This document shows, piece after piece, positions 42,901 through 57,900 of a DNA stretch of 64,000 bases (position 1 is the stretch's first letter; every line of letters begins with the position of its first letter). The stretch is from Tubiluchus corallicola. Taxonomy: Eukaryota > Priapulida > Priapulimorpha > Priapulimorphida > Tubiluchidae. The notes beneath the pieces are model-generated. The model was not told the origin of the DNA and did not search any database. It was given only the letters and a program-made list of their open reading frames with translations. The stretch spans positions 870,001 through 934,000 of the forward strand of contig JAQGDQ010000026.1 in NCBI GenBank assembly GCA_030141605.1, written 5' to 3'. The position numbers and the translations under genes are program-made.

Positions 42901-45900
42901 CAATGGGTTGTCATGCATAAATGGGAAACATGCGAACGGGGGTGTGGGAGTACAGTTAAAGTGGTGGCAGTCTGCAGTCCACAACAACAACAAGGCACCA
43001 CAGTTATTAGCCCAGCCTTAGCGAGACAGTCGCCAAGACATCGCTGTCAATAACCTTCGCAAGGACGAGATAAATCCTCCGAGGCGGTGCTCTGAGTTTT
43101 AACCATCCGACGCGCCACACTCTGTGATTTGCAACGTCGAAAATCAGCCGCTCTCTGCTTTTGGATTTTCTGTGTAGGTGGACTTATAGAAATAAGCTGC
43201 CCATTTACCTAGCAGCATTTAATAATAGAAACAATCTAAACACATGTCACAAGTTAGTAATAAAAATTACTGCAAGAGCCCAACTGTCAAAATTATACAG
43301 TGACAGATTACATGACACAAACTGCAGGAAGAACTTAATAAAAATATTAAGTAGTATCTTAGTACTGTTTCAGGATATCTTAGTAACGAAATGCATACAC
43401 AAAACGCATAACGTGTTAAAGCTTTTACTCGCTTTAAGAAAATTTAAAGTTAGTATTATTCAGTTGAAGACAAAATTCACTTGCGATTTCACATAGTAAT
43501 CTAGTAATATTACAAAAAATTAGTGTTCAACATAATTTAAATGTTAATTTCAGTGCTGTTATTGTAGTACAATTACTGTAAAAAACTCCAAGTGGAGAAA
43601 GAAAAAGCCTTCCGTTTCAAATTCAGTTTTTTACCTGTTCAAGAGTAGGTGACTTTGACCTATCATCTCCATTGTCCGTGTTGCCTTGCTGCATTGCTGC
43701 TCGTTGCTTAGGCGACCGAGGCACTCGCTGATATGGATCGGCAGACCCTGCATAAAATAACGATATTCTGGTTGGTTTCAGAATGTAATTAAGAAATTAC
43801 TGATGATATTCTGCTACATTCAGTCATTTTGTTTTAGCAATTCTATGGAAACAAAAATTAGAAAGATCATTTGAAATTCTTTAATAAACTTTGAAGCTCT
43901 AAATCTTAGCCTAAATGTTTTAGCAATTCTATGGAAACAAAAATTAGAAAGATCATTTGAAGTTCTTTAATAAATTTTGAAGCTCTAAATCTTAGCCGTT
44001 TTGGTAGTGTCACTTATTTGATCAGTATGAAAACATCTTTTTTAAGAATGATAAGCAAATAAATAAATATAAAGATGTTCACTGCATGATATCCGCTAAC
44101 CTGACCCAATTATGCTGGAGAAGCCAAAGTAAAACTAATAATCTGGTGTGATTAAAATTTAATTAATTTACAATACAAATTTGCACTGTGCATTTACCTA
44201 ACAGTACAATGTTACTATTCACTGAATAGTTTTAAATTAATGTCTAATTACTAACTTAAACACCCTGTTAAAAAATTATAACGCTTACAAGTACCGAAGA
44301 AAAATAAAAATCAAAAGCTTTTCTCAAGTCCACAAAAATGTATTACATTTAAATAATCAATATGTAGCAGAGTGTGGTTTGTCAGCAAATGCACCACTAT
44401 CAAACACTCTCTTATTCAACTGTCCACTTACTGAGCAGCCAGGATTTCACTATTACATCTCTACTCACCATATAGATCAGGTGTTCCCATATTAAGAAGT
44501 ACAACTTTATTTAGGTAGTCAACTATTGCTAAACCGTACTGATTACCAAATGCCAACCTGTAAAATATCAAAACCCATTCATTCATGTTAGAGCTACAGC
44601 TGCTAATCAAAGTAACATGCAAACAATAGAAATTAGTAATCGGAAGGAAAATAATTATATTCTAAAACTTAATACCTATACAAAGTTTAATAGAGTTGTG
44701 GCTAAAGACAATAAACTATAACTATAGATGAAAGCAACTTACAATCCATAAGAAGAGTTTAGTGTGAGACTTGAAACAATGCTTGGTGGTTCACCATCTA
44801 CATATGTTAACAGACAAATTAGATCTGCCTGATAGCCAGCAGCACGTTTGTGAGGCCCTTGTTTGACCCGTAGAGTTGTTTGCCTATCAATCTGCAATAA
44901 AGGCATCATTTTACACACACACACCTACATTATACAAAAAAAAGAATTTCAAACCTCTCAAAAGCATCTGCTGCAATAATAACCTCATTAACAATAATCT
45001 TGATATTAAAATTATAATATTTAATTAATGTTCTACAGCCGAGAGAAATCACAATTCCATGATAAGAAATAAGGAGGAAAACGAAGTTCTAAAGCTGAAG
45101 ATACAAATGCCATGAGTAAGTAATGTTGCCAGGATAGGTTTACTATGTATAGCAAAAAACCAAAACGGCATTCTATGAGCATGTTTCAATTCACACTGAA
45201 AATAACAAGCAAACTGGACGTATTTTAACTGCCCTTTGAGTGAATGTTAATGTCAACAGCTTTGCCATCAATTTTCTTTCAAATACCATTCAACATAACT
45301 TGTGTAAGGGGGTATTAATCTTGTTATTCAAAATTTTGCAGATTCTACAAAATTAGTGATTGTAAACAAATGTGATGTTGAAACAAAAGGTGCTCTATAG
45401 ATGTGCTGACAACCTTTCTAAATGGAATCTTGGCTATTACAGCTAGTGATAAATTGTGCATAAAAATTATCTCAAGTAATCCGATTCTTTCGACCAAATT
45501 GGTAAAAAATGATATAACTAGGCATAATAATGTTTCATTCTATGCCCAAAATACTGTGAAACAATATTTCACGATACTGTGTAACATACCTTGTTTTTGC
45601 TATCATCAGAACTGCTATGAGAACTAAAGCTGCTATGCTGAGGTATGACCTTCATATTTAGCCCAGAACCAGGCTGACATTCAAAATCTGGTGAATCAGT
45701 CTCTTCGTAAATCTCATACACTATAGACACTTCTAAAAACTGTAAAAAAATGACATCAGGCAAATGCTTCTTCAGAACTACTATCACAAATACATTGCAC
45801 AACAGATAATAATGTCATTTGACTGATATGATCAGACAATGTACGAGATTTAAATACTATAAAAATTTCGTGAAATTGAGTGATACAGAATAAAAATAAG

Positions 45901-48900
45901 TCAGGAACACATTTTTTAAAATGGGAGAGTAGAATTTAACTGTGTGCATCAATATACATATTACTAAATTTCAGTAGCGGTTAACATTTAGTGCCATAGC
46001 ATTTACTCAGTCCATCAATAAATTACTAAATCATGGCTATGGGAAAACTACATAGACGAGAATATGAAAGTCAATTGTTTATTGCAGAAACAAAAAACAG
46101 GATATTTCAAAAGAAATAGTGCAGTATAAACGTGACAAAATGATTCTGGACTTCTGCATTATGAATATCACAAAGGGTAAAAATAGTACTATATTTTTTA
46201 TATCATCATTACGATTTTTTATGATCTAACATACTTACTGAACTTAATATGGTACAATATTGATAACCTTATCGCATTTCGTTAGTGCATTGTTTTTTTG
46301 GAACAGCCTGTATATGCTACTAACTCTAACATACCGGTACTTCAGCAACAGATTCTTGCTTGCTGAATCGAAACATGACAATTTGTCCACTAACACCAGC
46401 TATGGCAAACAACCTACTCTCAGGGCACAAATACATTTTTTCAATAGCAAATGGGTCCTCCTCAGGATCTAGCTTGATGTCCGTTTTAGGTTTGTGCTTA
46501 TCAAAAACTTTGGCTGTCTTCAACTTGTACAGCACTTGCAGTGTTACTACATTAAAAGAAACATTCCATGTTTATATTGTGCTAATTTTATTTTATAATT
46601 CATAATTTTTTGGGTTAAAACATATTTACAAGAGCATATGGACATTACATACAAAATACCAAAAAAATAAAGATAAGTACAAGATGGTACATAACACATT
46701 ACAAAACATAAAAACAACATCAACTCTGATGTATGTCATAAACCCAACTACACATGCACCTGCAACACTCTAAAATTGATAACAAAATTAACCATCAAAT
46801 TGTATAAATATTAAATTTTATAGATTCGTCCTATTTAGAAAACATTTACTTATTAAATAACAAACAATTATTAATAATTCTTGGACATTGTTTCCTGCCA
46901 AAAACAAATAGTTATCATCTTTGTTCACGGTTGTAAAGTCAGGACATATGCTTGCAATATAAGTGAAGACTTCTTCTCTAACTTATATATGTTTTTATAT
47001 TTTTTATAAATAATTAAGAAATGCTGCTCGTCTTCAATGCCTGATTCGTTGCATAAGCGCTGGTTAATAGGAAGCTTACGATGTCTTCCTGTTTCAATGC
47101 AAACTGGTTTGAAATTTCGAAAAAGCTATTTTAACCATTTTTGAAATTCCTGCACTACCAAACAATTTTCTAGCTTAACTCTTGTCTAAATTAGCAACAA
47201 TTCCTTTGTTTATTTCTTTTATTATTTTTTCTAATAGGCTTACTAATTTCGAATTTCCAGTTCGCTGCATAGATGATTTCTAATTTTCTCTTGAATGTCC
47301 AAATAAGTAGCTTTTTATTGATGGTAGCTTGGTTTTCCGACAAAGTCATATGTCATACACCTTAAATATCGCACTATTTGCTTTCTACAATAATTAATTA
47401 ATTAATCAAAAAGTTTTATTCGTCAGGATGTAACACCTATGTACAGGCCATAGGTGTTAATATTTAGATCCTGCAAATTCTAATCTCAAGGATGCGGTTC
47501 AAATCTCAACAAGCTCGCAATTTTTCAGCGTCCCCATTTTTTAAGTTTCTAGCCATGAGGTTAATTGTTGTTTAACACAAGCTGCTTAGGTTGCTAATTC
47601 TGACTTATCACAGTTAAAATCCAAACCTGATTTTTCTACAATAGTTATGAATTTGTTTAAACAGGTGACCACACACACAATTTGTCATCCAAACTTGCAT
47701 AATTAAAGGAGGAAGCAATGAGTTAATGACGCAGTTGGAATTACTGTATTTCAGTTTTTCTTGTTGTCTAAAAGTAAAAGCCTAAAAAGCCTGATTGTTG
47801 AAGTAATCCATAAACGACTTCATAGTTACATTGCATTAGACGTATTTGGTACTACTCATATACGTATTTCCATTTCATAATGCTATTTGCACAAATACAT
47901 TCAACAAATACGTAATATAATATTGCGACATAGTGTTGAGACTACTTACCGGCAGAGGCATCCCAAAATTTCACAGAGCCATCAGCATGTCCTGTAATAA
48001 TAATTTCGGGATAACTCTGGGTCGTCATACCCCACTCTCCACCATTTATTGGCCAGTCCTGAAATTAACCAAATAACAAAGCACATATCATTACACTATA
48101 AACCATTCATAGCCTTACAAATTAACTACAGTGTCAGAATCATCACAGCTATTGAAAAAAGTGACATAAAATAATGTAAAAAGAATTATTGTTTGAAGCT
48201 AAAGAAATGTCAGTCGTCAGCTAAAGAAAGTCAAACTGAACTACTAATGTACTGAAGTATAAAGCTCAGTTGTAATTAGATACACTACCCGAACATTTGA
48301 AAAACATGTATCAAGTAGCTGCAATGAAGTGGTAAAACAAAAGAAAGGAAAAGCTGTGTACAATAACCATTCTTACTGCAAATTATGAAATTAATAAAAA
48401 AGTGAAAAAATAAAAAATAATGGCCATGTGACTGAGTAGGATTATTATAAAGCTGGTAGCATATGGGCAAACCTACTAACTGCACATGTGCCTTCAAATC
48501 TTCAAAGTAAGTGCAAAAACAGAATCCTACTAGCATATTCAACTAGCAATTTTCTAACGCAAAACTTAGATTATAATCAGTTATATGTATGTCAATTCAG
48601 TTTGCTTCAGGATAAAGCATTTGATTAAAAAATGCTTTCATTTATCATATTAATGAAGGAATTTAATCAATACATTCTTCCCAAAATTTGTGCCGTAAAA
48701 TGTAGGATTGTGAAATTTCATTGCAAATTTTTCAAGCGTATCGTAAGATTAATTTAAACCAACTCAAGGACAAACACTCATAAATGCAGCAAAAAGATAC
48801 AGACAGTGCATGCTGGCTTCACAAAGGCTCAAAAGCACACAAAGAAACCTTAAAGCTGCTTAGTGGACCTGACACTGCGATCACCAGGGATCGGTTCATG

Positions 48901-51900
48901 AACAAAGGCTGTTATAGATTGCCAGGGCTAGGAAGATTGTCTCCAATAACTGACGATACAAGCACGGCAATCAAGCAGTAGTAACTTTAGGATTGCTTTA
49001 ATTAGTCAAGGCTTATACGATACTAGTTTTCATTAACTGGTGAAATGGGTAGCATTCAATACAAAGAACTTGTCTTGCTTTTTTATTCACTGCGCACTAC
49101 AAGCAGGTAACAATCAAGGGCATAACAAACTTATTACGCTTACAGTTGTGGAAGAATTTTGAAGATAGTCTTCTACATAGTAACGGGCAGTGGCCAGTGA
49201 ACGAACAGTAGTGTTCGGTGATCGCTGAACATGTTCTGATGGCTCATCATTAAATTATTAATCGGTTCGGCAAATTATAGAGCGGGTCACGCCATAAAAT
49301 TGCTGAACTTATAAGAAAATGTAAAAATAAAATACTTAAAACTTATAGCAGAAGTTTTGAAATATTTAGCACACTAGCTTGTCACACTCTTGGTTTGCTT
49401 GCTAACTTTAAGAATGCTCATAAATTAAGGTTAGGAATAATACTATTGCTTACAGTTACCTTACCAAGGTAATGTAACTTGAAGAGGATTGGCTTTTTAT
49501 TTTTATTTGCTGCCTAGGTGTTCACTGAGAGTATGAAAAATAAAAGCATATTATATAAATCTACCCATTCAAAGAAACCTGCATGCACATTTATTTTTAA
49601 ATAAGTTTCAAGGAAAACTGGTTTAGAAAAACCCTGCCCATCAAACTACCCATTCACTAAACCTATGTGAATTCACTAAAACTATATGAAAGTGGTTTCA
49701 TTTTGGAGAAACTGGTTTGACTAAAACCCATTGTGCTTGGTATATTTAATGGGCAAACCTTTAAATATACCTTTGTCAGCCTATGGGTATATAAATAGCA
49801 ATCTATAGTAAAAGATTATGGAGGATGTGTGCGTGTGTATGTTTGTCTGCTTTATGCACGCCTCAGCTATTATACCTAAAAAGTTGAAACTTGGCACACT
49901 GATGGAGTTTTTGTCAATCGATTCGTTTATTGTACAATAAGTAAAAATAAAAAAGCTAGCAATTTTAGTACTCAGTGATAAGGTTGGGCCTATGGAAATT
50001 GACAAAATGACCGTGTTTCAATATAGATATTGGATAGGTATTTTAACAACCGATTTTCTTTTCCCATTTATAAGAATCTGCACGAATATAATTCTGCAAA
50101 GAAAGTCTCCCAAACATTACCTTTTAATTAAAATAACCAAATAAAAAAACAGCATAATACTATCTAGCAAGTAATTTGTTATTTAGCTGCAATTACTTCT
50201 GCTGCATATAACAACTTCTAGATCCATGCCACACAAAGAAAGGCGTAAGGAGCAAGCCATAATCCATAATCCGCAAGCCATAAAGCGTCTTCTACCCTCC
50301 ATAAGACGTATATCATAATCCGCTGTATGCTTTTTAATGTTTATGAGACCATTCTGTTATGAATTATTATGACACAAATAAATAGTGAACTATAAAAACC
50401 ACAAACATGCTAATTACAGCATTTGCAATGACCAAAAATGTTTATGGCCAAATTCATTTTGCAATAAGGTGCCTCGTGAACTGCTCAAAACGACTTGTGA
50501 GGATCCTATCGCAGATGATGGCTTATGGTAGGCAAATCGTGGTATGTGGAAGATGGCAAATGGATTATCTGTGTGACGGGAATGTTCATTTTTCATAAGG
50601 CGGCTCTTTCTCCTCATGGCTTAAGCTTACAGATTATGTCCAGTTCTGTCTGACAGGCCTTATAGTGAAGATACTACGTTTCAGTTAATGCACACATTCA
50701 TGCACAACTGTTTTTACCTTTTCACTGAAGCCAGTTCGTTTTTGCTTGGCACCGACACTGTAGAAGGCAGGTATCAGATCTGTTGGACAATCAGCCAGAT
50801 AAATAATACATGTGACAGGAGATTCATGAATGTCCATGGGATATGGGTTCTCAAAACATGGATACCTATTACAAAATCGTAAGAGCATTTAGCATTGGTA
50901 TTAAAGTACAGTAAAATCATTTTCTGAAAGTCAAATAAGATTTTTCATTTTTAATAAAACTGGAAAGAAATAGAAAAGATTTCTTACCTTTATAATGTTT
51001 TTTACTTGCTGTTGCCTCAATATGCAACAATATACTCTCTATATCATCATCATCATCATCACCATCGTTGTCATCGTCGTCGTCGTCATCGTCATACACA
51101 AATGTTTACTTAAGGACAAACTACAACTCACCCATTGGAAGTCAAATCCACAACAACCAAATCATTCTCCAATAATACAACAATAGCATATGGCTCTTGA
51201 AACTCTAAAAAATACACAGACGGGTAATCATTAAATCCTTCCTATGTAATTTACACTTTCCAGCATATACATTTTATTGGGTTTGGTTGTTGTTTGATGA
51301 TTCAAATAATGTTAATTTAAAAATGATACATTAAATTTCAGTACACTGACAACTTGTGCTGTGCTATTGTGTGGAGAGCTTACAGTACATAAGCAATGAC
51401 AAAGGAATGATTTTACAACTATGAATAAACAATGATCAGTTTAAGCCCAGAAACAGCAGCACTTGAATGTAATGAATGCAAAGTATTAATTGTTATGCAA
51501 TAGTCAATATGCAGGGTCATTAATAAGCTTTTTTGCACCATACATAACTGATTATGTCATACTTTAATTATAAAAACACGCCATAAACTGCGAATTTACT
51601 GATTTAACCATGCCATTAATTCATTGGAAACAACGTTATCTAGACTTGCACACTGCATTTTGCATTATTTATCGCTGGCAAGTTTTTGCTTAACAGAAGG
51701 CTGCTAACAACTACTAGTAAGCCTTTATCCCCATAGCAAGTGACAGCAAGGTCTGCTATACACTGTCTCTAGTGAATTCATAACGACTGCAAACACACAA
51801 TCTTCACACGCTTCGACAACGTAAACCCAATCACAGAAGAATTTATTGCACAATATATAACCGCATCAATAAATGCTGCCTATAGGTTTGCTAGTAATCA

Positions 51901-54900
51901 AAATTTATAGATCAGCAAAGCCTGATCTATTACAGCAGCATATGCATTTTACAGCTTCCGCTTTCACACCGCAACCACAACCGTTCATTTTGCGAAGATG
52001 AAAAAATATCAAAAGATATTGATTTACAGGCTGAAATGCACCGTAGGATGTTTCACTCATCTAGTATTTCTGCAAGCTCTTACCACACATTACATTTTCA
52101 TTGTCTGTAATCTGTAATAATCTCAACATAAAACTACTGCAGGTCAATGTCATGCAGGTCAAAACACTTAAGACTGATCGTAACTGTAGTTTTCAAAATG
52201 GGATTTTGATGCATTTCTACCAAACATTCTTGCTGGATGTGCAAAACAAACTGTGTTTTAAAGCAGCAATATTGGCAAAACAAACAACTTCTATTAGCAG
52301 TAAATGCAAAAAAAAACAGGTCTGAATTATAAAAAAATGTGGAAAAGGTTGTAATTCAATGTGACAGATTACGCAGGTAACACTATAACATGATATGCAG
52401 CTACTGGCGTTCAAATTATGACATGCATTTCCATAATGGAAAATTCTTTCATTTAGTTACCAAATTTGATAATGTAACATTTTCTATCATGAAATCCAAT
52501 ACTGCTTTTTAAGAGTTACAAATAACGTCTACCAAAAATTTTAAAACTTCTCATCTAATGCATCAGAAAACAATTGGATTCTTGCCAGGAAACATCCCCA
52601 ACTACTGCCCTCAAAATTTCCAACGTCTCCTTGGGGTAATGAAATGCATTAATTAATAAATACTAGTGTACCATGCTAAATTAGGCCGTATAAATCAATA
52701 AGCTCACCACTCTGATACGGAGTTTCGCACAAGCAGATAAAATCCACAATGTTATGCTCCATCTCCAGTACCGTGGTCGTCTTGCCATGGATTACAGTCA
52801 AACTTGGTGTCCTGCCGGCTTTGTCGTATGTTAATCCGCCGGAAAACACAATAAATGAGTCCCTGCAAAATTGACAGCAACATATAGGTAAAAGACAATG
52901 GTCGTTCATTCAATAAAAAGACCATTACCGGAAGGCAAATTGTGCAATTGCTAATACCCATAGGGGAGCTTCTTCTACTTGAAGCAACGAGCCATTAAAC
53001 AGGCTATGCAATAAAAGTAGGGCAATATAATTATTTAATAGAACTTTGCTGCAAGAAAGGCAATATACGTCCAATGGCGAGAAACAAAACAACACATAAT
53101 GTTTCCTGAAATAGGACTCCTGTACATTTGTTCTATAAATTTGTTCGATAAAACACATATTAACTAACAGCTATGGGTCAAGTCTGAAATTAGGAGTTAA
53201 TATCTTAACATTTATTATTTTTTAGGCACTACTGAAGCAAAGAATGAAAAAAGTATGCAAACAACTTTTGAGAGAACTGATTTATCCAAGGGGACTGTCC
53301 CATTATTGCAACTGTTTCAATGTCTGTATGCAATTTTGAACCGGAACAAATGACAGTTTCTTAGTTTCATGAAAATAAAACTCACTAAACTTCTAAATCC
53401 ATAAAAAATAAAAAAAGACATCCAAAACCAATTAGTTAACTAACTAATCAATGTCCCTTAACCATGGACCTTAATTGTACTAAGGTAAAGTTACTGTGCA
53501 GATGTACTATACAGCAATAACTTATATGAGCATGTAGCTCTATGATACAGTGCATGAATTTTAATTTCGAGAAGTTTAACTACAGGTTTCAATTCTGACA
53601 GATTCATATTTTCCAGCACGTCTTTCATTCAGCACATCAGTAAATTGGTCATTATAGTTCATTCAGTGGTATCACTGTCGGCTACGTTGTTACACAAACT
53701 GCTTTCAGAGGTTCATAAGCAGTAAAAAAGATTATTGGGTTTGTGATAATTATGAAAACTATCGAGAACTATGGCTGCATACAGTATAAATGCACAACAA
53801 TGCTATCCTCATGATAAGGTTAGCTGCTAAACACAGCTCCTTTGAAATCTGCATTCTTTTCTTTTTAGCTTTTCTGAAGCTCTTGAAAATTTGGTTGGCT
53901 GCATTTACATTTCTGTTTACAGGCATTTTTTAGAACAAATACGTAAAATATTTCTTGGTAGTGACGCAAAGCAACCCAAAACAATCATCCCACAGGGAAA
54001 ACAATCTCATTTTTGAACCACTTTCTTAATTTAGTGCTTTTTCCAGATCTCTTTTCTGAGATCATGAATTATTCAAGAAGGTAAACCTGTAGAATTATTG
54101 TTACACTCAAATTTTGTCTTTTGTGCACATTTTCTACTATGACTTTTTGGTAAACTTTGACTTCCATCATGAAAAGTGATCACCATTTTCACTTTGCCTT
54201 TTTCTGTCACACAGGAGCCAGCTGTTACAAAGTTTTTCAGTTACTAAGTTAATTAGATGAACACACCAGTCTACTAAATTACAAAACTTATCAAAGGGGT
54301 TTCAATACACCTAATCTGAGTAAAAACAGAGTTCTATCAAACAGCTAGCAGAGAGAATGCGTCCTCCACAACAAAAAGATGCAACATCTCCATCTGACAT
54401 TTCAAATGCATATGAATCATCTTCGTTCATCAGACGTTAAAGGGCACAGCAAATACCATTATCTGTTGGCCAGCTATAGAGAATTTTCCCAAAGGTCATT
54501 ATATCATAAATCAAGTAAGAAAATAGTGAAAGATTAAAGACAAAATGCAGTCACAAGAACAGCTGTGTCACAAGAACAACCTCCTTCTTCGAAGACTTGC
54601 TCATCAAAGAGTTTTCATACAAAATGACACAAATTCTGTCAATGAAAATTTTATAATTGTGTTATTGATACGTAGTAACATTAAGCAAGAAAGTATAAAT
54701 ATAACTGTACAAAATTTGTGGTTTTTGTTGTAATTCCAACCACATTACAGTACAACACTGGACCCCCTAAAACTCATAGACTCCAAGGTTACACCACCTC
54801 TCATAGCCATGCCTTATACCTGGTTTGGCAGACCTTATTTCACAACTCTAAATTTATTTGTTTATAAAAAGCTTGCTCTCAAGCCAAATCTACTTTCAAA

Positions 54901-57900
54901 ATTTCTGAATTATGCAAATACCACATTGTGTCAATAGCAAAAGAAATTGCAAATGTTGGTCTCATTTGACCAAACAAGAAGCATTATCTGCATCTGAATT
55001 GAATGGTCAAAAATTAAGCTAGTAGGATGGCTGCTGCGTGCCGATGCATGTGAAGCTCGCGAAATAAAAACGGCTGCTCTTTGTCAGTACTTGCTGCACA
55101 AATTTATCTTTTCACTCAAAAATTTTCTTTTGTAGATTCAGTCCATAATGATTACGACTGTATTTTTACAGAGCACTTAAACGCTGCTTGATATTACAGG
55201 CAGCTTTGTACATTTTCCACTCTTTTATGGGATGCTGTGCTGTTGCCACGGCAACCGGCATATGGAAGTGACAGTTATCTGTGAAATAACAGAAAAGCCA
55301 CAGAAACAGAAACCAGGAAAAGTTGCAAAATTAAATAGTTAGAACAGCTAACAGAGAAATTCAGCACAGGTAGGCATTAGGCAAGTAATATAGCTTTGTA
55401 ATACAAAGTAATTCATATGCCACACAAAAGCCGCAAGATAGACTTAACCAAAATTATTAAAGGTTACAAAAGAGATGCTGTGGTTCAGCATTGTTAAGAA
55501 TGAATGTCTCTAGAAAATCTCAAATAAATACAATGAATTATCGAAAAATGTAAACATAAGCAATGAACAAACGGATTTTGAAAAAAATCATAAATAATTT
55601 GTTAAAAGCAAAAATGGTGAGAATGCAGGAGCATATGTATTCCCTGAAAAAAGTTATCTGGAACCAAAAGAAGAGGAACATAATACTTACAACAAATGCC
55701 TAATGGCTAATTACAAGGAATAAGGCACTGAAAAATTGTGGCAGGATTTGAATGCAAAAATTTACGATTTCAGGTCTTACACTCAATCCACTTGAGCTAC
55801 ACACATTGCACAGAATTCTATATATTATAACATCTTAAGAAGCAAAATAGCTCACCCATTTCTGACAGATTTCCACTCAACTTTTACAATTGGTTTGCAT
55901 GTGTCCATTTTGCCACCTTCCTTTACAGCTTTGGCTGCAAAAATAATTACATGCTGTCCTGATTGTCACCAACATTATAGCCAACAGAAAAGTTATTTAC
56001 AGTACATGTACCATGATAAACTTATTTTAATTATACATTTTATATAATAACTTTTCACCCTTTTGATTTTTTTAAATTCACATCACAATTTTGGAACATT
56101 ATAATTGCACTTATAATTTACATACTGATGTGGCCTGGGAGACCCATACCTGGCAAAATGCCACAAAACATAGAAAGACATACGTGAATAAAATCTTACA
56201 CAATCACCCCAGTAACTTTACAAAAAGTTCAAAGAAAACAGAGACTCCATTGGCTTAGATCCATGCAGGAAGATTGCTGCCCAGTGCCCACAATAGATTA
56301 ACAAAACAACAAGATACAGGCCATGCAGCTACAATATATCTACAAATTTTTAATAATACGTTCTTTACTGCAAATGCCATTTGGAGTTGTTTCTTGTTAG
56401 CGATGTGTACACAGTAAAAAAAGTTGTGAAAAATAATTACAGATTTTTACACTGAACAAATACTGAGCAAAAAAGAAATTCACCGTGTGGATAAACAACA
56501 CTGATAGGCTTCAAAGGTGGTGCCATCTTTACATTCCACGTAGTAAGGCTGCCATCCTGATGACTGCATATAAACTGCTTGCCCTCATTATGCCAGGCAA
56601 CAGATTTCAATGCCTGTGCACAAAGATTACTCATTACGATAAAAAATCTCAAATTTTCTTACAGAAACCAATTAACTTTTTCATTAAGACACCACTACAC
56701 AAAAATAGTGAAATTTCCCACTCTACTTTTAAAACTGCAAAATTAAAATAAGCATAGTACACACTAATCAATCATTAAGACAATAACTTGCTATTAAGCT
56801 AATTATTTACTGCAAATTGCTAAATATAATGGGGTCTTAATTAATTGTAAAGAGGGGTTCAGCACTGCATTTATGTACCTCAGGGCAGTTGAGTCTAACA
56901 TCAGCAGCTTTGTTTTTCAGATCCCACAGAACCACATGACCACACTCGAAGCCAATCAGCAATTTGTTGGGGTCACACGGGCAGTCGCTTAGATGCACGA
57001 TTGGTCCTGGATGTGTTTTACGTGTACTGGAATGCAGCAACAGATTAATGAAGCCACTTAATTTTCTCTCCTTCTTTCATTCTGTTCTTCCAAACTTACA
57101 TCAACATCTAACACATTATAACTAATTCGTCCCACCCACTTATTTAATGACATGTTACATAATTTTACATAATTATTTTCGTTTCATTTTAATTTTTTTA
57201 GCTGAATAACTCATATTTTTTGTGATCAACTACCTGTGGAGTTTGCATAAGCGATGTATTTACACCCTGAAACGCTTTAATATAGGTTTTCTCTGCCAGC
57301 CAATCAGTATTTGAATCACAACGTTTGTCTTTATTATTAATGCACATGTGATTACAATGTTTTCTTCAAATAAAATATTAATCATTATTTGTTATTTATT
57401 ATTTAAACTAATTCTGAATAAGAAATTACTATCAACATACTTAGCAGGAGACTGATGTCTTAGAAACTTATATGACGAAAAAAAAACTGCTTTTTGCCTT
57501 TTTTCTGAATGTTCCTAAAAATTTTACTTTCACAATAAACATTCAAACAGAAACACGAAATGAAAATGTATGCACAAAAGTAGTTAGTATATATTTAGAG
57601 ATTCTTCTGCAGATTTGTAGTAGTGTCTCAATGCAGTGCTGCTATTTATTGTGACCAACAATAGTAAAAGTTCTTTTTGCATTCAAACAATATTATCCAT
57701 GTAAAAATCACCAAGACTTAAGTCGACTAAAAGCCAAACACAGATTTTATAATTTGCAGGCAATGCTTTACACAAAAAGAACATCAACAATAATTCCTGG
57801 AAATTTATTATGACAAGATCTGTCAAGAATCCAGCAAAAACCAATTTTACTTATCACTCATCATTACAAACTCAATATAGAAAATAATGCAATAAAACAT

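Larger units (their letters stand above)
52863..55855. other. Large tomosyn intron (about 3 kb)
   Basis: The phase-2 exon ending at 55856 joins the exon starting at 52862 directly, so no coding exon is required between them. Apart from a SINE copy (55684-55805) and an X-box palindrome (55242-55255), I see only AT-rich unique sequence. Confidence 0.7.

Noticed and set aside
42799-43053. Plus-strand open frame of 84 codons in a tomosyn intron
   Set aside because: No splice or family support; its GC-rich end is the complement of the candidate minus-strand tomosyn exon.
50917-51099. Poly-Asp-containing frame on the minus strand next to a tomosyn exon
   Set aside because: It follows a consensus GTGAGT donor at 51132, and the flanking exons join in phase without it. 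It is an ATC microsatellite.
52927-53010. Possible extra tomosyn exon (EEAPLWVLAIAQFAFR on the minus strand)
   Set aside because: The exon ending at 55856 (phase 2) joins the exon starting at 52862 directly and gives the expected conserved sequence; inserting this piece breaks the family alignment, and its donor is poor.
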